64,000 nucleotides of DNA from Hyphodiscus hymeniophilus (Eukaryota; Ascomycota; Leotiomycetes; Helotiales; Hyphodiscaceae). The notes under the pieces are model-generated. The model ran no database searches. It was not told the origin of the DNA and worked only from the letters and a program-made list of their open reading frames with translations. Positions 22,515 through 34,097 of the stretch are shown here, in pieces (position 1 is the first letter of the stretch; each line of letters starts with the position of its first letter). The stretch is from positions 310,001 to 374,000 of the forward strand of contig VNKQ01000007.1 of the NCBI GenBank assembly GCA_016508695.1, in the 5' to 3' direction. Both the position numbers and the translations under genes were made by a program.

Positions 22515-25321
22515 GTTGGGGGCTAGGCAGAGATCCCAAAATGTTTGTATATACGCAAAAGGATCTTGACCAACACCCTGAAAAGTGTTCCCGATTCGGA
22601 CACAGTACTGTGACCTTGATGCTCTCATGTGACTATATTTCCTCCAACGCGGGAGCCCAAGAAGAAGCCGGATACAACTGCAAAGACATATTGAGTTGGG
22701 GTAATTTTCATGAATGAGAGGCTTACATCTCGTGACCAAGAGGCTCATGGGTCGTTGTGGGAAATAAATGAAATGAGTAACACTCAGACATTCTCTCTCG
22801 GTGAAGCACTTGAATACCCTTTCCTAGGTCAAGGCATATTTGACTTTGAGATCGAGGTGTAAGTCTGACTTATCCAGTTCTTGTCAAGTCATGTCTGTGC
22901 TCTGACCGTGCCCCAACATAGGCTACCGGATCGGTCTTGCTCTTCCTACCCAAAGACGACATGGTACTGGTAAATACTAGGTTTAAATCCTTGAGCGAAT
23001 ATGCTCTGATTGTTCTTTCTATTCTGGGAATGGGAGAATATTCACATGAGAAGACGAGTCTCCCCAGCGACGTACCTATCTGCCAAATGCATCTATGGTC
23101 TTCGCCTTTGTATCTGCATAATGGGGAACACTGGTGCATTCGAACTGACGATCCGCGCCAGGCATTATTCACTTTGGTGTGCTTTGTTTGCTATATAACA
23201 AGCATCTTTGTGATAAGTGCAAGCTCATATGACTGGATGTAGGAGGATGATCAAGAGTGCTCCAATTAATATGGATTGAAGTCTCGCCATACAGACTTGC
23301 GGCGAATTATCCTATTCCATAAGCAACAATTGCTACAGATTGATGCCGCTGATCCAATGAAGGTACCGCAGTAATTGCTCTCGATTCCCAAATGCAAAAA
23401 GTGATATCCGGGGGACTCCACCCCTCAGCTATTACTGTAGAATCTTCACTCAGTATCCACGGATAAGTATCCATCGATCAATAGCTCCGAGAGAGTAAGA
23501 TCTTGCACGGAAAATCCGGTAAAACACTTGACACAGTACTCGAATTGATGCCGGTTGACTTCAGGTGTGGCTGTAGACGACTTCGAACTATTTCGAGTTC
23601 ATCCAAAACCCACGCCAAATTGCTCGAAACGATATGAGCATTTGAAACATAGAAATCCGACCAGAAATCTGACCGTTGCGCTCAAAGAGACTGAGTGGAG
23701 AAGAGGCTCGCAAATATCCGCAAACAGGCTGTTGGCTTTCTGCCTCAAGAAATGCAAGCATTGAAAGATAGTAGAACGAGGTGAATATGAATAAAATATG
23801 CCGCCTTTCGGTCCTGAGAATGATGGTGCAGAATCATTTGTCTGGTTTACTGATGTATGTTGGTGTGTTTTCGTGTTCTAGAGCCACAGTACTCCAAGAG
23901 TCCGGGAGATCTCCGAAAAGTAAGTAACGAGCTGCTGTATTAGGTACTGTGTATGGGTTGACCATTGCACTACGAATACTGCCCGGGAGAAAGATGTCTC
24001 TCAGGTTTGACAAACACAGAAATAAAGAGAAGGGTAATCAGTATTCCCTCAAACAGGCTTTGGTCAAATTGGACGCATTTTTGCCTATAAAGCTCGTTTT
24101 GCTGGTTCGCTGATCAGGAACGCGAAGTCGCTCAATGTGACAATGAGGCTCATGAAATAGAAGCCGTGAAACAAAAGACATCAGCCAGCGATCTGTGTGC
24201 CAGCAATAATACGAGGGGTCGTAGCTGAACACCAAATTTTATGCCAATCAATCATATGAAAGAGTAAATTGGCAGCTCGTCTCTCGTAAAATGCTTCAAA
24301 GGCTGGCTGTTCCTCGGCTGTAAGGGAAGATCCGTCGACGGCACTAGGTCAGTAAAGAAATATTATTGATGTGGGTAAAGCGAGACGGTAAATCTCTATC
24401 AAACCCTAGCTTCCGACTTCACCTTTGAACCTTCCGGCTCGACTTCGACAGCAGCGTTTCCTTGGAACTCGTCGACGGTCTTTACTTTAGTCCTTTGTAC
24501 TCTCGAGTCTTCTCGTCGCTGATTCCTGCAGAGACGTTTCCCAACGGCGTCTGTGGGACTGGTACACGCAAACGACGCTCAAGACCATCCACTTTAGCGA
24601 CTTGTTTTTCCGTATTGGAACATTACCAAGATCTGCTCCAGGTCAGTTAGCCTCCTTTCAGACGTTCGTTCAAACTTCCGCTCCCTCCGCAAGTTATTGT
24701 GTTATCGATGTGTCTTCGCTGCAAAGTGGGAAAATTCACGACCAATCCGGCAGCTCCTCACGTCCATTCATAACACAATCATCCTGCGTTGGAGTCATCC
24801 AGCTAACATTCATTCTGCATTATAGAGCCTGTTTACGAATTGAGCTCAGCTGTGCCAGCACAGACTCTGTCATCAAATAAATTTTCCTCCGTCCCACCTA
24901 CGCGACTCTTTCTCCATTACAGCAGAACCCCTACGGCCACGAGCGTCAACGAGCACGCTCTAGACCTCCAGTTAATAACGACTGTGCTCTGTGAATTGGA
25001 ACTCCTTGAGTGACGTGATTAGGATCTTAAGATACCCGATACTCTTACGTTTCCGTTCGCAAACGACACACCTTTTCGAGGTTCCACAAACTCGGATCGA
25101 TATTTCTGTCTCACGTCTATCTTGCCAAGTTGTTCAGCTGCATATATCTGGGAGGAGTACTGGGTTGCAGGTGCGGAGAGGTTGAACACACCTCTCCGGA
25201 CATCCACAACTGGAGGTGATTTCATCACCATCCAGTATCTGTGTTGTAGGAAAAGGTAAATCTCACCTTGCCTGCCCTCAGCTCATAGGTCACAGCACAG
25301 CCTGTACATCCGATCTACACA
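22515..25321. other. Intergenic between SFT2 and the LARP1-like gene
   Basis: This 2.8-kb stretch has only scattered frames under about 105 codons and no recognisable domain. The last 900 bases (from about 24400) are pyrimidine-rich and probably hold the promoter and long leader of the LARP1-like gene. Confidence 0.5.
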
Positions 25322-28300
25322 ATGAGCTCCACCGTGTCGAGACCGGCGGATGCCCTCCCGGCAGCGCCAACATTCTCCTATGCCCAGGCTGCAAAGGGTC
25401 GCGCAGCTTCATCTACAACCTCAGCCATCCAATCAAGTCAGGCAACATCAGGCGTTAATTCTCCAGCCAAAGAGTCAATTTCTGCGACACAAACACCATC
25501 GGTTTCTGTGAACGGGGCAGCTGGCTCTGACGCTGGCGATCGCATTGTGAACGGAAATGCTGTCAATAAAGCAGATCCTCTCGGTTTAGGCATAAATGTG
25601 GAAACGAAGTCAAAATCTCTTACCATCTCTGGCTCATTACCAGACTCCCCAAGCTTTGGAACAGCTTCGACATCAACACTCCCGAAAGAGGAGGAGGTCA
25701 CATTGGCTGCAAATGGGCTAGAAGGCAATTGGCGAAATCACCCACCTCCGTCAGGAACTGCGAAGGCTTCAGAGACGCATGAAGGTCGTAGGAACAAAAA
25801 GGGAAAGAAACAAAGAAGTGCCGAGACGGAAGCCGAGAAAGAAAAGGAAGAAGTGAAGCCAGAGGTTCTTGTTGCTGCTCCCCCACCATCAGTCAACATT
25901 TGGCAGCAACGCAGAGAGGCAGCGGCAGCAAAGGTCCAGCCTAGCTCATCCATTTCTCAGAGCCCAAAGTCCTTTGACGCACCGAGCACAAATGAAGCAG
26001 CTGATGGGCAAAGCACTAGACCTGTTGATATCAAGAGACGAGGAAAGCCTGGCGAAGAGGCAGAAAAGTTGCAGGGTGCTACGCAAAATGGGAGCTCTAA
26101 GGACGTTTTGGGTGCCACCAAAGGTCAGAAGAAGGGTGCAGATGCAACGACCAAGGCAAAGGATGAGGCAACCAAAAGAGCCGGTCCAAGAGGGAGCAGA
26201 GGGGCTGAGAAGGATGAGAAACCACAGACAAATCAACTACCTCCACCAGTTGAGGATGCAATCTCTTGGCCTACTCCAGAGACCGCACTAGAAGAGGAGA
26301 AGCGTAAGGTTCAAGACAAGCCCGAGAAGGAAGTGAAGGATGATTCTGCTCCGAACAAGTCCCGGCCGAAGGAGAAATGGATGCCTGTACCGTTTGTGCC
26401 GTCTGTGAATTTCGCAACGCCGATACCAACGCGAGGAGGGAGAGGTCGTGGAGGAGGACGTGGTGGTAGGGATTCGAACGGTCGAGGAAGCCATTCCTCC
26501 AATGGCGGAGCCCTGGAGAAAGCAACTCAAACTGCTACCTCAACTCCTGGTGCGGCAGGGGATGTCGAGTCTCGTGAAGGAGGCAACTCTGATGTGGGTC
26601 GGGCAGCTTCACTACCACCAAGTTCGTCGAAGAGACCAACAAGTGATGCACGAGAACGGAAGCTACCTGCTACTTCGAGTGCTGAGAAATCCCGAACCCA
26701 AGCTAGCACCTCTGCCCAAGAGGATCTGAGCTCGGCACTGATATCTCAAGCGGAACAAGCCGAAGTTCAACAAGGGGTTCGAGGGGACACTTTCAAGAAG
26801 CCAGATCAGATTCAAGGCCCATTGTCTGAAAGCATTTACAAACCCAGCACCGGGGACCGTCGCGACTCGCTTATTCGAGGATCAGATCAATTCAAGGAAG
26901 GAGGAAACTTCAGCAAAGATAATGGTCAAACTCGTGAGAGAGATGGACAATTGAATCGTGGCCGTGGAGGCTTCCGTGGTCGAGGAAACAATCACAACTA
27001 CCCTAATACCCAAAATCCTCAGCAAGCCTTTGCGAATGGTCATGCAGCCCAGCCAACTAATGGCTTCCCTCTTCGACACAACTCGAACCCGTACAGCTCC
27101 CCACTTCAACAAACTCCCTTTCCCAATCAATTCGTGCCGAATCCCTCAAGAAGCGGCCGTGGAGGTTCGCGGTCACAGTCAATCCCGAATACAGCCATGT
27201 TCCCTCGGTTCCCTATGCAGCCATTACAGACCAACCAATCTATGTTCGACTATCAAAATATGCCAATGAGTGCCAGTCCATATAATCCTTTCAACATGGA
27301 ATCATTCAATGTACTTGCGATGGTCACGATGCAACTCGAGTACTACTTCTCGATTGATAATCTTTGCAAAGACGTATTCCTACGAAAGCACATGGATTCT
27401 CAGGGATTTGTGTTTCTTGCATTCATCGCTGGTTTCAAGCGTATTCAAGCCCTTACCCAAGATTTTGAGCTGTTGCGGTACGCCTGCCAAGAATCTAGGA
27501 TTATCGACGCCATTCAAGGCGAAGACGGTGTAGATCGTCTGCGGAGACAAGAGGGATGGGAAAAGTGGGTCTTGCCGACGATGGAAGAAAGAGATGAGTC
27601 TGTGAGACACGCTGGTCCTAAATATCATCATCGCCCACAGCCTAGACCTCAACATATGGGTCAAGGTAACCAGACTATGTCGCCACCTCCATTCAGTCCC
27701 AATGGAACGGAAGCAGGTTTCCCACTTTACCTCAACGAGGTACCAATTGCACCGGCTTTGAACGGTAGCAACCATCATTCCGAGACACTGCTATCTGCCG
27801 CTGTTCCAGACTTTGCTCCTGGTGTACCTCATCTGAATGGCCTCTCAAATTCCCTAGAAGGGGAGAATTTCAGCGATGAGGAGGTTGCGGCATTGATGAT
27901 TGTTGTTACATCTTCCAAGAGTAGTGCCCCGGTTCACGGCCCATCTTCGAGGACCTTTTCCAATGGTTCAATTGATGGCACTCAGATTACTGAAGACAGC
28001 CATGATAACCATAGACAAGGTCGGACCTTGACTAATGGCACACGTGCCTCTGAGACGTAAGCTTGAGTCTTCCTGAGGTGTTTACGAAACTAACTTTATT
28101 TCCGTAGCTCTCCTGATAACCTTCGACGATCCAGAAGCCCATTTGCTCCTCTATCACCAACAAGCATGGCCATGGGCAATGCGCCTACTGTCATGTGGGT
28201 GAAAGGAAAGTCGCTATCTCAGGCAAACGGTGCAGCAGAGAAGTACACAGACGTTCGAGCCCGCGCTCTGGGTAGCCGAGAAGCCTCTACAGCTGCAGAC

Positions 28301-28672
28301 ACCCACCACGACATGAAGGTCCTTTATGAATTCTGGGCCCACTTCCTGGTCAGGAATTTTAATCACAATATGTACGCTGAATTCAGAACATATGCCTTGG
28401 AAGATGCTCAGAGAAATGCTTCTGTTGGGTTGGAGCAATTGAGCCGGTATTATGACCAGGTTCTCAGCAAGCCTAAGGTCATTTCCGATACCCTGGCCGC
28501 TCATTATATCGAGCTTGTCAAGAATGAAAAGGCTAGTGCCGAGGCGAACTCTCATACCCCAGCCTTTGCCAGACTGAGGGCTTCATGGCGAAATGGTGCT
28601 CTTGATATGAAGAGCAGAAAAAAGATTGATAGTCTAGTTGGCGCCGAGTTGAAGCAGGAACTCGAGCGGTAA
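25322..28672 (+). CDS. LARP1-type La-related RNA-binding protein (La motif plus DM15)
   Basis: Two exons (25322-28056 and 28108-28672; donor GTAAGC, acceptor CGTAG) give 1099 residues. A long disordered N-terminus starts with the FSYAQAAKG motif common in fungal members. RGG/RG boxes lie near 372-386 (RGGRGRGGGRGG) and 543-555 (RGRGGFRGRGN). The La motif is at about 663-745 (MQLEYYFSIDNLCKDVFLRK through FVFLAFIAGFKRIQALTQD). Exon 2 encodes a DM15-like helical region at about 980-1040 (VLYEFWAHFLVRNFNHNMY, YALEDAQRNASVGLEQLSRY). In the family the La motif binds RNA, and in animals DM15 binds the cap of TOP mRNAs under TORC1 control. A cytoplasmic role in mRNA stability or translation is inferred. 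No RRM follows the La motif, as expected for this branch. Confidence 0.9.
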
Positions 28673-29571
28673 CCGAAGTTCGACAACCCGTTCTATTAGG
28701 AAGTCTGTCGTCGATTTTGGTCACCATCAACTCTGAGCGTTGGAATACTGGAAACATACCTCGCCCACACTCTGACACAACTTACTTGCCCTCCTCCGTT
28801 GTCTACATGTACGCTCGAGTACTCTCATCTGGATTTCTCTTCCCGCAATTCCATTCTCCGTCCTCCTCATACCCCGATACAGCAATGCAGAAACGATGGC
28901 CTGGACACCTCGCGTTGATTGTATTTACGACTTTTTGATTTTGTGGTCTTCGAGGCGTTTGATGGAGCTCACAGAAGATTGGAGATCTCCGCGGCATCTC
29001 GCACTGGTGGATAACACTCTCCGAAAACAGAGCATGGGCATGGCTTTTTCCTTTCACTTTTGTTGGCTTTACATGTTGATGTTCATAATCTGGCACAGCG
29101 CCTGTGGTTCACCTCTTCTCGCCAAAAGTCCGAGCAGTCGTCGTTATGCCAGACGCGCGTAAACTGCTTTTCTCAATAATGGCCTATGCATGCTTCCATA
29201 ATGCTTTCCCTTCCCAAAAGTCAGCTTCTCAGCATGTCTTCTCTACAATACCTCGCAATACTGGGAGGTTGGTGGTCGACGTTACATAAGATAGAAAGAA
29301 CGCAAAACTTTTGCTGCATGTACCATAGCAAGAACGAGATCGCAACATTCCATGAACTTTGTACGAATGTTTCCGTGCTATCTGTTCTACAAGGTTCCGA
29401 GTACGGTCTTTTAGAGCTCCGATGTTCCATACATGATTCGCAGTAAAGTGAATATTTCCTTTTCTCTTTCTGAAGCCGGAAAAGCCTGTCATCTCGACAA
29501 AACCTCAACACCTCCACATCTGACCTCGGCTCCACCGACACCAGTGAAACAAATCACCCATAGCCGTGATC
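28673..29571. other. Intergenic between the LARP1-like gene and the methyltransferase gene
   Basis: The two flanking genes run in the same direction. This stretch should hold the 3' untranslated region of the first and the promoter of the second, including a CT-rich leader at about 29500-29560. No coding frame is convincing. Confidence 0.5.
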
Positions 29572-31302
29572 ATGTTTGCGCTTTCCGGTAACGCTTACAC
29601 TGGTCAGAAGACTCTCAAAGAACCTACATCAACCCTCGTCGAAGTCGGCTCTCCTTCCAGCGATGATACTCCTCTCGCCCTGCGAAATGACCAGCATATT
29701 CTCGAAGACTCGAAAACATCCACTATCGAACCTTCCCTCACTGGGAGCGATGTCGTTCCCGATCCGTTGCTCGAAGACCTGGAGAGAGTTATGGCAGATA
29801 TCACACTCAAAGACGAACCTGCCGACAAGGAGGTTGATCGCGCTACGCTGCTAGTTCAAGCTTCTCTCTTCAAGCAGGAAGCGGAGTTTCAGCGTGTAAT
29901 GGTGTACAGAGATCGAGTGAGTAGCTTGTTCCGAGTGGACGAAATGGATCAGGACTCACAAGTTATAGGGATGGAACCATAACAAGGATAAGGGAGATAC
30001 ATTTTTCAAGGCTCAGCGCGAGAATGCTGATAAGGCGGATGACGAGGGTGAACAGAGATTCTACAAGATGATGATCAAGATCGCTCATGACTTGGACTCT
30101 ACTACGGAGGCTCTGCATCCGCCGGTGCTTGCTGGTCGTAATATCAAAGTTATGGACATCTGCATGTAAGTGACAGCTCAGGATCCTGTCAAGCCTAAAT
30201 CGTATCTCTTATTAGATCTCAGTCTTCTTATTACCAGCTGGTCTAACGCAAATTCTTAGGGCTCCTGGAGGTTACAGCGCTGCTGTTTTGCAAATGCACC
30301 CGGGAGCTGAGATATTCGGGCTTACACTTCCTAAGAATGAAGGCGGGGTAAGCTTTCTTTCCTAAACTGCACTGGTACTTCTTTATATGACGTCTTGAGC
30401 GGTTGAGCTTGCGCTTATTCCAAAGCTTGAAGCTATCGAAACTTCAAACTCCACAGGATATGGAGACTTGCATAGCGAGAATGTACCGCTAACATGTCCT
30501 ACAGCACTCCATGGTGCTTCCAATTAACAAGCTCAGAGGAATTAAGTATGCAGATGTCACTATGCTAGCCTCGGAGATGCTCAAAGGAACGGACAAGACT
30601 GTTCCTAAAAGCTATCCCGACTCCGCGAAGTTTAACCCCCTCCGTCCATTTGTCTCCCACAAGATGGACCTTGTGTTCCTTGACGGCATCGTACTTCGAA
30701 CCCACGAGCGAGCTTCCTACAGACAACAAAATGAGCCTCTACGACTCAGCACAGCCCAACTAGTTCTCGGCATGCAGCGTCTTACTCAGGGAGGAACGCT
30801 GGTGATGCTCATGCATAAGGTGGATTCGTGGGCCTCTGTCAACGTAATATACAGTAAGTTGCCGAAGCGACTTCTATCATTTGGCAGTCCTTCCAAATAT
30901 CTGATATATTTAATAAGTACTGACTCCGAAATGTCCGCAGCCTTTAGCAAATTCGCAACACTGCACCTATTCAAGCCCAAATCGGCACATGCAACAAGAT
31001 CATCATTCTACCTCGTTGCAAGGAACGTCGACGTTGAGAGCCCTTTAGCAGCAGCCGCAGTTGCAGAATGGAAGAACAAATGGTACAATGCAACATTTGG
31101 AGGTCCAGTTGGAACTGGAGGAGATGTCCCAGAGCCTGAGGATACAGTGGTATTGGGTATTTTGAGGACTTTTGGCGAGAGGCTTATTCAAATGGGCATA
31201 CCACTTTGGAAAATTCAGGCCGACGCCTTGGCCAAGTCTGTGTATGCTGGCGATGTACCTTCTGCTCCTGGTAGAAAGAAAGAATCTCAATCAGAGGTTT
31301 GA
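29572..31302 (+). CDS. FtsJ/RrmJ-like SAM-dependent methyltransferase domain protein
   Basis: Five exons (29572-29916, 29969-30165, 30260-30347, 30505-30853, 30941-31302) join in frame to 446 residues. After about 115 acidic residues comes a helical part (YRDRGWNHNKDKGDTFFK), then SAM-binding motif I, DICMAPGGYSAAVL, which matches the FtsJ pattern DxCxAPGG(W/F)S. Motif IV is MDLVFLDGIVLRT, and a catalytic-type lysine lies in GGTLVMLMHKVD. The final strand region reads RSSFYLVARN, where the glutamate of the FtsJ K-D-K-E tetrad is not evident. FtsJ enzymes methylate 2'-O of ribose in rRNA, tRNA or mRNA caps. The substrate here is unknown, and it belongs to an uncharacterised fungal branch. Several similar-length introns support the model. 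Confidence 0.82.
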
Positions 31303-32588
31303 TTGTATGAAAAATTGAGGGCGGACCAGGTGGCATACGATGGGAATGGAATTAGTTATGCTGTTGCTGTGGCCGAGGGGGTTGGCTAGTACGATGAAGG
31401 CATGAGAATGGGAATGAACACAGATATTATAAAGGCGTGCTTTGAACGATCCAAATATCTAGATTGATGCTGTCGTGGGAAATCTTGCCTCAAAGGAAGG
31501 TAGAGGACTGGTTTGTTTCAACATACAGATCTCGACTCCGAGTACCTTTTCAGACTACAGAGCTGGGCACCAAAACTTCAACTTCAAGCAGCCTCTGTTA
31601 CCCCAGACACCACCTTTGGCTGTCCCTGCCAGCTCTGGACAGCTTACCAAAGCAGACTTTCCTCCTATTTGCCGCTTTAAATTCTCCAAAAATCGTATAA
31701 TTTCAAAAATATTGCTACGAACGGGTCGAAATTTGATTTCCTCATGGACCATGGTTTGCCAAATAGCGGGCAACATAACAGTCCTAGACAGCAGATATGC
31801 CATTCCCTTCTGTAATACTGTCACCTCCTCGAGACATGCTAAATGGCTCAAAACCTTGCAGCAATCAAGAAGATGGCAGCCGACACAATGAAAAAATCTA
31901 CGACAGCTCTACATTGCGCATCACCCTCTCTTTGTTCCATCATCTCCAAAGGAACCTCAAAATCGGTCAGGACTATTGATCGCTCGAGGAAACGGCCTTC
32001 GTTGAAACTGTCAACTTAATGAATGAACAGTCGAAGACTTTGGGTACAGAACTGGGTTCGGGTCATTAAATCGATATGAAGGACTCAACGATTGCGAGCT
32101 ACCCTGGTGGCCCAAGAACTTGACCCAAGTCATGGTTACGGCAACTTCGGCACACATACTGTATCAAAGCATCGTTGATGCATCCGAGAGAAGATGTACA
32201 CTGAAAGGAGAACCCTTCTCTCAAGATACTCTTGTAAGTAAGTCAAAGTTCAGAAGATTTCTGGGTCGAAATATCCAATAGAGTTGGAGTTACGGCAATG
32301 GTTGCCCAGGCGACCATTTTTATTCGTCCACGAGCAAATAGGTACAGTACATCATGCAGCACAAGAAAACTTCCACACCTCATTAGGAATCTTGCTTTGA
32401 ACCAATTGAAAGATAAAACCTTTGGCCAGTTGTCACTGATCGCATTGTCTAGAACGCCCAAGCTCACAAAACTCGCAGATCTGATATCAACCATTTGAGG
32501 CTTTCAACATTGTCAACATTGAAGCGTCGGTAAGGTGCATTCCTCACGAGGCTGTGGAACAGAAGCTAATCAGAGAGCAGGACAAATA
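31303..32588. other. Intergenic between two plus-strand genes
   Basis: No convincing gene is seen. The longest frame (138 codons at 31475-31891) has random composition and its antisense is equally open. Confidence 0.5.
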
Positions 32589-33450
32589 ATGCGGCCCTCA
32601 ATTGCGTCCCTGATTGCCCTCCCTATCGCAGCCCTTCAGATACCCTCTATATTCGCTCCCTTTAACGAACCGAGCCTCGGATCTCTCAGCTCGAACGAAA
32701 CGTTGATACCAGATGAACACGAGCTCCTCAAGCGAGATGGCAACTGCCCCAGCAATTACAATTCATGCTCGACGTTAGCTGCCAATTTTGGAGGGGCTTG
32801 CTGCACTGCTGGTTCGTTCTGCACGACAGATCATGCGCGGAACATAGCGTAAGTATCAATACCGATGGATCAAACTCTCACTAATCGAGCGCAGGTGCTG
32901 TCCGACGGGAGCAACATGTACTGGAACGGTTGGCGTGCAAACGGCCACTACAACTGGAGGAGCAGTCCTCGGGACTGGAGCAGCAACGGTGACAACGACT
33001 GCAAGCGGGGGAACAATAACAGCAGCCCCTTCGATCGTCTCGAACTCGTACTTCCCATTCCCGTACATCACAAATTCGTACATAAACAGCGCGGCCTGTG
33101 TCTCAGCATACAATGATTGCCAGCTCAACTTTGCGGCGTGCACAAGTGACTTGGTGGGGAATTCCTTTGGGGTCACAATTGTAGTACCAAATGGAGCAGG
33201 TGTTACAGTTGCTCCCACGGCACAGAATCTGGGCTCGGCCAGCGCTTCAAGTATTTGCAGTTCCCTGAGTTCAGTGGCTTGCTTCGATATACAGAGTGCT
33301 AGCTGTGCGATTTTTGGGACTGCTACGACCTCGGGAGGATCATTTGTTGTCGGGACTACAAATGCAGCCGCCAGACCGACAATGGGATGTATGGGAGCAG
33401 CGGGGATGATAGCTGGGGTTGGCTTAGGTATCGCAGGACAGTTCGTGTAG
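32589..33450 (+). CDS. Small secreted Cys-containing, probably GPI-anchored protein
   Basis: Two exons (32589-32848 and 32895-33450; donor GTAAGT, acceptor GCGCAG) give 271 residues. The signal peptide is residues 1 to about 22 (MRPSIASLIALPIAALQI). A KR pair precedes DGNCPSNYNSCSTLAA, and a cysteine-rich stretch (GGACCTAGSFCTT, then ACCPTGATCTG) spans the intron at about residues 50-95. A Thr/Gly/Ala-rich region follows, then four further Cys in YNDCQLNFAACTSD and SICSSLSSVACFD. The C-terminus (GCMGAAGMIAGVGLGIAGQF) looks like a GPI signal. It is likely a wall or surface protein of filamentous ascomycetes. The function is unknown. Confidence 0.8.
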
Positions 33451-34097
33451 TGGCATATAGAGAGAGTTGGAACTGTAGAAGAAGTACGATAAGGGGCTTG
33501 ACAAAGCATGGCGTTACGGGTTCTACTGGGCGGATTCGCAGGATATCATTTCGCTGGCCATTTAGCGTCTTTACGAAGTTAACGCGATAGTTCATGTAAA
33601 GGTATGGGCGAGACGAATCGCACGATAATTTTCTCGATTACATGCATCGTTTGTGCCTGTTTGTGATTAAATATTGGAAGCATTGAGTGTACAGCCAGTG
33701 TACTTTCCTCGCTACCCCTTTTCGAATTACGTACAGGCAAAAGAGGGGCATTACGTTTCCAGATTTACATGCAAGAGGAAACTCCAGACGGAATCAAGAA
33801 GCGGGGCTATTGTCCAGCTTCATTTCCTTCTACAACCCTCTATGCACTGCAGGTTTATTTTTCATAAAATATATCAAAGTTTTCTGCGTTCCAGTTATTT
33901 GGCCCTGGCGAAGTCTCTCCCACCCGTTCTAGTCTTCTCCATACAGTATACTTCCAATCACCAATCACCTTTACAATACGATCTCCCGAGCTGTAAAACT
34001 TGCAATCTTTAGATCATGCAATATCATTCAGCTACAATGCTGAATTTATCAGCCGTCAGCACTCGTCTTGTTGGTTGACTCAGAGACACCTCTATCC
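33451..34097. other. Intergenic, convergent 3' ends
   Basis: It lies between the stop of the GPI-type gene and the stop of the minus-strand GMC oxidoreductase gene. Only 3' untranslated sequence is expected. No gene is seen. Confidence 0.55.

Noticed and set aside
22139..22717. 192-codon plus-strand frame over SFT2
   Set aside because: It runs in a different frame through SFT2 exons 3 and 4; the SFT2 exons explain the region.
31475..31891. 138-codon plus-strand frame
   Set aside because: The opposite strand is equally open and neither has protein features.
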